64,000 bases of DNA from Morganella morganii (GTDB lineage Bacteria; Pseudomonadota; Gammaproteobacteria; Enterobacterales; Enterobacteriaceae). Within the stretch, counting starts at the first letter, position 1; each line of letters starts with the position of its first letter. Shown in pieces: positions 58,641 through 64,000 of the stretch. Location of the stretch: assembly GCF_003996855.1 (NCBI RefSeq), contig NZ_NRQY01000001.1:1711673-1775672 (forward strand), in the 5' to 3' direction. Under the pieces are notes generated by a model. The model saw nothing but the letters and a program-made list of their open reading frames with translations. It had not been told where the DNA came from and searched no databases. Position numbers and translations under genes: made by a program.

Positions 58641-61330
58641 ATGTATTCCTTCACATAAGTATATGAAAACGGCATATCCGGAGTAATCTGATGCTTTTCA
58701 TTATAAATATCGATAAAGACCGCTTTATCGGCGGTTACTGATACCGATTTCTGTGAGATTAAAAAGCAGTAATGAACACCACGATGCTGTAAATTAAAAC
58801 TGATTCGCTTCCATTCAGCCGGTAATGACGGTAAAACGAATAAATGCTCCCCCCGGATATCCACGCCCGCATAGGACATCACCGCCGTATTGATTGTCGC
58901 GGCCATAACCCCGGTATGAATACCTTCCGCGGTGGTCCCGCCCTGAATATCGCCATAATCAGATCGTAACGCCTGCTGATACAGTTCCCGGGATAAATCA
59001 TGTAATCCGGTATTACAAGCCAGTTGGGCATGCACCACTCTGGATAATGTTGAACCGTGAGAAGTCCGTTTTAAATAATAATGAAGATTCGTTTGTGCGT
59101 AATCACGATCTAAGTCATAGCCCATGTTATTCAATATTCCGGTGACATCTTCACGGGAAAAATTATTGAATATCATTAACGTATCGGCCTGTTTGGCCAC
59201 CTTATAGTCATCCGCACTTTTACCTTCCGCACGCAGTATTCTGTCCATCCGGTAAATATTGCCGTATTTATTCTGATAATGTTCCCAGTCAACCTCTTTC
59301 AGGGAAAAATACCCGTCAAACTGTGCAATCACATCATCTTCAATCACCAGCGATAAATATTTACCGGTATGACTGATTTTCCGGATAAACGCGGTATCTT
59401 GCTCACCGGAATTAAACTCCGGATACAGCTCAGTCAGAACGGAAAATAACCAGGAGATCATTAAATTGGTATACGCATTATCTTTGAGCCCGGCACTGTT
59501 GCTACCGCTGATATGCTCATGAAATTCATCCGGCCCCATCACACCACTGACAGAATAACGCCCGGTTAATTCATCATATTCAGCTTTACTCAGCCAGAAC
59601 CGGGCAATGTCTGTCAGCATTTCCATGCCATACAACCGCATAAACTCCGCATCACCGGTCGTTTTCCAGTACAACCAGATATTATAAGCAACAGCCAGAG
59701 AAACATGACGCTGAAGATGACTGTAATCCGGGTCCCAGTGACCGTTCAGCGGATTCAGGTGAACGGATTGTGTCTGCTCGCTGCCGTCCAGACCAGACTG
59801 CCACGGATACATTGCTCCCTGACAGCCGCTGTCCTGTGCAATTTTCCGCGCCGCCGGTAACCGGTTATAGCGGTACATCAGCAACTGACGGGCTGTCTGC
59901 GGGAAATGCATGATATAGAAAGGCAGAATAAAGATTTCATCCCAGAAAATATGTCCCCGGTATGCCTCCCCGTGTAATCCGCGGGCCGTTACTGACACAT
60001 CGAGTTTATATTTTCCGTTACTGCAGGGAGAACACGATGACAGCAGATGACAGATATGCAAACGTAATAACTTCTGTGACATTAAATCGCCGTCAATAAT
60101 AATATCGGCCTTATCCCATAAATTTTTCCATGCCTGTTCAGAAGCTTCAGCCTGAACAGAAAAATCAGCCAGCGTTGTTTTATCCGCATCTGCCCAGTTG
60201 TCCGGAAAAACAGAAGAGAGACGGATATTAATACTTTTCTCAAGACGGTATGTTTTACCTTTCTGAGCATGACAGGCAATAAACTGCTGCACTTTATCTG
60301 CGTTTTCTTTTACCTGAATATCGCTGTCAGCAAAAAAATCACCGCGTATTTTTGTGGTCACACCGATACCGATAGCGGATTGCAGTGTCCGTGCATTTAA
60401 TTGTGCATAACTGCCTTCCGCCCTGCGGGATAATACCCGGTAGTGGCGTGACGTCAGGCTGCGGTAACGCTCCACACCATAATTACGGGTCGTGCCGTCA
60501 ATACAGGTGGCAACAGTAATTTCCGCATCAAAATTCAGAGGTGTGAAGCTGTATTCGATTGCGAAACGCATCGGACAGGACATATCCGCCAGCATCCGGC
60601 TGTTAATCTGAATAAGATGTTTGCGGGAATCCTCCGCAATCCAGGTCTGCTCCAGAATACCGTTTTTTAAACACAGGTTCCGGTACAGCATTTTATTACG
60701 GCAATTTTCCGGCGATAACCATTCTCCATCACCGATCTTTATCCGGACAGAGCGGGCGTCAGGGATATTAACGAAATCTTCATTGGATACAGTATTTCCG
60801 GCAATATCTGACTCAGCCCGGTTATAACAACCGGCCAGATAGGTTGCCGGATAGCTTGCATCACCGGCCTGCATATCCGGTAATGCACCACGTACACCTA
60901 AATATCCGTTTGCCGTGGTTAATAATGCTTCAGCGGCATATTCTTCTTTACCCGCAGTGTATCCGGAATAATCAATATTCCAGCAGAGCTGCTCATATTT
61001 TTGTTTTAATGCCTGCGCCAGTTTATCTTCTGTGAATACAACCTTTCCCTGCTGAGCAACGAAAGGGGCATTGAAAATTTCTGAAAATGATTTTTCCAGA
61101 TCAATAATGGCATGTCCGGACAGTTCAGCGCAAAATGAAGGATAATCCGGTAACCGCTCTCCCGTAATCACGCCACCTTTAATACCGGGAAAATCACGGC
61201 TGATCTCAGTTAAAATATCCAGGCAAGCTTTAACAGATATCTCACGCCAGCGGAATGCATAATCATATTTATCGCTGCCGGAAAAAATATCAGCACCACT
61301 TTCTTTTACAGACACAGTCAGATAACACAT
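58637..61330 (-). CDS. GH65 phosphorylase, probable trehalose 6-phosphate phosphorylase
   Basis: This glycoside hydrolase family 65 phosphorylase is 897 residues long. The catalytic acid is the Glu in GVMGPDEFHEHISGSNSAG. The phosphate-binding site is in KRTSHGSTLSRVVHA. The family core begins near residue 110 (YTAGKEEYAAEALLTTANG). The first ~100 residues form an extension I do not recognise. It lies between treB and pgmB, so the substrate delivered is trehalose 6-phosphate and the products would be beta-glucose 1-phosphate and glucose 6-phosphate, as in Lactococcus lactis. Maltose, kojibiose or plain trehalose phosphorylase are alternatives within GH65. Confidence 0.85.
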   Translation of the reverse strand: MCYLTVSVKESGADIFSGSDKYDYAFRWREISVKACLDILTEISRDFPGIKGGVITGERLPDYPSFCAELSGHAIIDLEKSFSEIFNAPFVAQQGKVVFTEDKLAQALKQKYEQLCWNIDYSGYTAGKEEYAAEALLTTANGYLGVRGALPDMQAGDASYPATYLAGCYNRAESDIAGNTVSNEDFVNIPDARSVRIKIGDGEWLSPENCRNKMLYRNLCLKNGILEQTWIAEDSRKHLIQINSRMLADMSCPMRFAIEYSFTPLNFDAEITVATCIDGTTRNYGVERYRSLTSRHYRVLSRRAEGSYAQLNARTLQSAIGIGVTTKIRGDFFADSDIQVKENADKVQQFIACHAQKGKTYRLEKSINIRLSSVFPDNWADADKTTLADFSVQAEASEQAWKNLWDKADIIIDGDLMSQKLLRLHICHLLSSCSPCSNGKYKLDVSVTARGLHGEAYRGHIFWDEIFILPFYIMHFPQTARQLLMYRYNRLPAARKIAQDSGCQGAMYPWQSGLDGSEQTQSVHLNPLNGHWDPDYSHLQRHVSLAVAYNIWLYWKTTGDAEFMRLYGMEMLTDIARFWLSKAEYDELTGRYSVSGVMGPDEFHEHISGSNSAGLKDNAYTNLMISWLFSVLTELYPEFNSGEQDTAFIRKISHTGKYLSLVIEDDVIAQFDGYFSLKEVDWEHYQNKYGNIYRMDRILRAEGKSADDYKVAKQADTLMIFNNFSREDVTGILNNMGYDLDRDYAQTNLHYYLKRTSHGSTLSRVVHAQLACNTGLHDLSRELYQQALRSDYGDIQGGTTAEGIHTGVMAATINTAVMSYAGVDIRGEHLFVLPSLPAEWKRISFNLQHRGVHYCFLISQKSVSVTADKAVFIDIYNEKHQITPDMPFSYTYVKEYI

Positions 61331-61350
61331 ATTAAATTCACTTTATTAAT

Positions 61351-62775
61351 TTACAGAGAAGTTACCAGGGTGCCTTTGCGGTGCTGATAACGATATATCA
61401 TCATTGTTAATAAGATCGGAACAACAATGGCTACAATCATGGCAACAAGGTAAATACTCCAGAATGCAGGCTGAACAGACAGAATTCCCGGAATACCACC
61501 GACACCGATACCGTTGGATAACACATGAGCAAAACCGCAAATTAATCCCGCCAGTGCTGCACCAATCATGGCGCACAGCATCGGGAAGCGGTAACGCAGG
61601 TTCACACCGTACATAGCCGGTTCAGTCACGCCTAAATATGCAGATATCGCCGCCGGAATTGTTATTTCGCGCTCATCCTTTTTGCGGCTCATAATAATGA
61701 TGCCGACAACCGCAGATGCCTGAGCAATATTCGATAATGCAATAATAGGCCAGATAGGTGTTCCGCCGATGCTTTGTGTCAGCTGCATATCAATGGCTAA
61801 TGTAGTGTGGTGAAGCCCGGTAATAACCAGAGGAGAGTAGAAAAAACCAAATACCATCGAGCCGATTAATGCAAAATCACCCAGCATTAAATAGCGGACA
61901 CCATCAGAAATAATATTACCGACAGCACGTCCGAACGGCCCCAGAATAGCGTGAGCCACAACCACAGAAACCAGAATGCTGATAATCGGTACAACCACCA
62001 GTGTTAAATATTCAGGAATGCGGCGGCGTAATTTCACTTCAAACCAGCCGAGGAATAAACCGGCCAGAATAGATGGAATCACCTGAGCCTGATATCCCAC
62101 TTTCTGGATGGCAAATAAGCCGAAATCCCAGACATCCGGCGTTTGACTGCCAATACTATAAGCATTCATCAGCTGAGGTGACACTAATGTAATACCCAGC
62201 ACAATACCCAGGATCGGAGAACCGCCCATTTTTTTGGTTGCTGACCAGCAGATAGCCACCGGCAGGAAATGGAATATTGCCTCACACGGTAACCACAGGA
62301 AGTCGTATATAGGCTTAAGCCAGGAATAATACTCCGTCAGTGGTTTATCATCCCGGATCGGCATTTCACCGATTACATTTCTCAGTCCCAGTAATAAACC
62401 ACCACAAATTAATGCCGGCAGCAAAGGAACAAAGATCTCTGCCAGATTAGCAATAAGCCGCTCCCAAAACTTCATGTTTTTCTTAGCCGCGACTTTTGTT
62501 TTTTCTTTATCTGATTCAGATATATTGAGTTTTTCGATTAAACCCCGGTAGTAATCACCGACATTCATACCGATAATAACCTGAAACTGACCGGCGTTAT
62601 TAAAACACCCTTTAACCCCGGGGATTTGCTTAATAGATTCAATATCCGCCCGTTCGGGATCATTTAAAACAAAGCGTAAGCGTGTCAGGCAGTGGGAAAC
62701 TGTACTGATATTCTCCTTTCCGCCGGTAAATCTGATGATCTTATCAAGTTCATCACTGTGAACATTAATTTCCAT
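61351..62775 (-). CDS. treB: PTS trehalose-specific EIIBC component
   Basis: TreB imports and phosphorylates trehalose to trehalose 6-phosphate. The EIIB domain carries the phosphorylated cysteine in VSHCLTRLRF (Cys 29). The EIIC membrane domain follows, with GVTEPAMYGVNLRYRFPM near the C-terminus. Length 474 equals E. coli TreB (473). It has no EIIA domain, as in E. coli, where EIIA-Glc serves. A GGGGA Shine-Dalgarno precedes the ATG. The GH65 gene follows after 20 bp instead of treC. Confidence 0.96.
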   Translation of the reverse strand: MEINVHSDELDKIIRFTGGKENISTVSHCLTRLRFVLNDPERADIESIKQIPGVKGCFNNAGQFQVIIGMNVGDYYRGLIEKLNISESDKEKTKVAAKKNMKFWERLIANLAEIFVPLLPALICGGLLLGLRNVIGEMPIRDDKPLTEYYSWLKPIYDFLWLPCEAIFHFLPVAICWSATKKMGGSPILGIVLGITLVSPQLMNAYSIGSQTPDVWDFGLFAIQKVGYQAQVIPSILAGLFLGWFEVKLRRRIPEYLTLVVVPIISILVSVVVAHAILGPFGRAVGNIISDGVRYLMLGDFALIGSMVFGFFYSPLVITGLHHTTLAIDMQLTQSIGGTPIWPIIALSNIAQASAVVGIIIMSRKKDEREITIPAAISAYLGVTEPAMYGVNLRYRFPMLCAMIGAALAGLICGFAHVLSNGIGVGGIPGILSVQPAFWSIYLVAMIVAIVVPILLTMMIYRYQHRKGTLVTSL

Positions 62776-62807
62776 ATCCCCATCCCCGTATAAAACGTCT
62801 CTGCTTT

Positions 62808-62836
62808 AAAATACGTTCTGTATGGGAATGACTCAA
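62808..62836 (-). promoter_or_regulatory. treB promoter (-10 and -35)
   Basis: On the minus strand TTGAGT (62831-62836) and TATTTT (62808-62813) are spaced by exactly 17 bp, about 33 bp before the treB start codon. Confidence 0.7.
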
Positions 62837-62852
62837 TGGGAACGATCCCATT
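62835..62852. promoter_or_regulatory. TreR operator
   Basis: AATGGGAACGATCCCATT is palindromic apart from its central bases and overlaps the -35 of treB. It fits the GGGAAC-type half-sites of LacI-family TreR operators. A single half-site TGGGAA lies at 62822-62827. Confidence 0.75.
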
Positions 62853-62853
62853 A

Positions 62854-62869
62854 CGGGACGAACATCACA
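62854..62869. promoter_or_regulatory. CRP-like site upstream of treB
   Basis: CGGGA-N6-TCACA matches eight of ten core bases. Its centre (62861.5) is ~60 bp upstream of the expected treB start point, the standard class I CRP position. CRP control is expected for a PTS sugar operon. Confidence 0.55.
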
Positions 62870-62894
62870 CTAAAGTTTATTTAACTCAATAAAA

Positions 62895-63848
62895 TCAATA
62901 GGTAAATGAAGGTGATGGAATCAGGTGTGTTTTTGGTGAAAAGTTGCCATTAACCATATCAACCAATAGATTGACTGATTTTTGACCCGTTTCGCTAAGA
63001 CCCAGACGACATGTTTTGACATCCGGAAAGAGAAAAGTTAATAAGTCATTTCGTCCGATACAAGCGACAAAAACAGTATTAATCTGATGATGAAGGAGAT
63101 ATTTTTTAACACCAAATGCCAGTGATTCAGTCGCACATAATATGGCCTGAGGGCGTTTCAGTACAATATTTCCAGCAAGCTGATATCCGCTTTCATAGTT
63201 TAATTCACCCAATACTGTATCTGGTGCTATTCTATATTTATCGCAATAATGCTTATAAGCCTGATAGCGTAATAACCCGGTTGTTTCATCCTGTCCATTA
63301 ACACCAATATAGCTGATAGCTGTAAAATCCTTCTCCTTATGCAGGTAATTCATCAAATGATTCACGGTTCCGGCATCATCATTACAGACACAGGTATACC
63401 CTTCAAATGGACGGGCAATAACCACGATATTCTTTTGCCAGGAGACTAATTGCTCTTTATCCAGCCCGGTAAAAGCAAATAGAATAACACCATCCACCTT
63501 CCGTCTTTCAAGCATAGATAAATGCTCATCAACCTTTGCGGGATCAAACTGGCTTTCCAGAATAATAGGATCAATGTTATTTTGATATAAGACAGGCAAC
63601 ATCGCGCGGATTGCCTGGTTCTCAGAATAAGAATCAAGCCGGGTGACAATAATACCGAATGTCCGGCCTGTTAACCCGCGCATCGCACGTGCTGATTTTG
63701 AAGGTGTAAAGTTATTCTGTTCAATTACCGCCAGTATTTTACGACGGGTTTCTTCATTTACATTCTGTTCGTTATTAATAACACGGGATACAGTGGACTT
63801 GCCGACATTACAGATAGCAGCAATATCTTTAATGGTGAGTTTTTTCAC
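62895..63848 (-). CDS. treR: LacI-family trehalose operon repressor
   Basis: TreR represses treB and is released by trehalose 6-phosphate in E. coli. The N-terminal helix-turn-helix is LTIKDIAAICNVGKSTVSRV and the hinge region contains SKSARAMRG. The periplasmic-binding-like effector domain aligns with E. coli TreR (TRLDSYSENQAIRAMLP, ESQFDPAKVDEHLSMLERR). Length is 317 (E. coli 315). The gene reads toward treB, 119 bp upstream of it, so the operator lies between regulator and operon. Confidence 0.95.
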   Translation of the reverse strand: MKKLTIKDIAAICNVGKSTVSRVINNEQNVNEETRRKILAVIEQNNFTPSKSARAMRGLTGRTFGIIVTRLDSYSENQAIRAMLPVLYQNNIDPIILESQFDPAKVDEHLSMLERRKVDGVILFAFTGLDKEQLVSWQKNIVVIARPFEGYTCVCNDDAGTVNHLMNYLHKEKDFTAISYIGVNGQDETTGLLRYQAYKHYCDKYRIAPDTVLGELNYESGYQLAGNIVLKRPQAILCATESLAFGVKKYLLHHQINTVFVACIGRNDLLTFLFPDVKTCRLGLSETGQKSVNLLVDMVNGNFSPKTHLIPSPSFTY

Positions 63849-64000
63849 TGTGTATGCCCCCGTTGATTCATTTTGATCTATTTATGTCAGATGAGCCCTG
63901 CAATCCGGTGCAGAGTATTATACGCATTTAAATCTGAAATTACCGGCTGTTAATGCTTCATCCGAAAAATGAGCACACACTGCACTATATTTTCTCCAAA
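63849..64000. other. Upstream region of treR, no gene seen
   Basis: 152 bp to the window end contain no recognisable gene; presumably the treR promoter lies here. Confidence 0.5.

Overview
The window reads as chromosomal DNA of an Enterobacterales member of the Morganellaceae, most probably Morganella morganii. This is inferred from roughly 50% GC, protein sequences close to but clearly distinct from E. coli, and preserved enterobacterial gene neighbourhoods (mrdA-mrdB-rlpA-dacA-ybeD-lipB-lipA, nrdHIEF-proVWX-ygaY-emrRAB, yfiF/tapT-patZ-pssA-yfiM). No tRNA, rRNA, CRISPR array, insertion sequence or prophage gene was seen.

Layout. 1-6262: cell elongation and lipoate genes (mrdA 3' end, mrdB, rlpA, dacA, ybeD, lipB, lipA). 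6263-9615: a palindromic intergenic element, a frameshifted EamA-type exporter, cspE, an ogt-type alkyltransferase and selU. 9786-13725: aerobic class Ib ribonucleotide reductase nrdHIEF behind a Fur-like box and two NrdR boxes spaced exactly 31 bp. 14330-23074: the proVWX osmoprotectant importer, an intact ygaY exporter (recalled as a pseudogene in E. coli K-12), and the emrR/emrAB efflux system. 23075-30619: an unrecognised 156-residue gene, yfiF, tapT, patZ, pssA, yfiM. 31069-34473: an AIDA-type autotransporter with three nearly identical 56/57-residue repeats.

34566-56444 is a type VI secretion (T6SS) island: a divergent RovC-like regulator, then tssA-B-C-hcp-tssE-F-G-vgrG, a DUF2169/pentapeptide gene, a second pentapeptide gene, DUF3540, a PAAR-like gene, tssJ-K-L-M and a small orphan gene. 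At least five of these genes carry independent lesions: tssB has a 29-bp tandem duplication, hcp an internal deletion, vgrG an in-frame TAG, the second pentapeptide gene an 8-bp tandem duplication, and tssK an in-frame TAA. No tssH/clpV is present. As written, the apparatus should not assemble.

56504-63848 is a trehalose operon on the minus strand: treR, then treB (PTS EIIBC), a GH65 phosphorylase, pgmB and a RafY/ScrY-type glycoporin. With no treC hydrolase in the locus, the predicted route is import as trehalose 6-phosphate, phosphorolysis to glucose 6-phosphate and beta-glucose 1-phosphate, then isomerisation by PgmB. This is the lactococcal-style route rather than E. coli hydrolysis. The treB promoter carries a well-placed -10/-35, a TreR-type palindrome over the -35 and a CRP-like site near -60.
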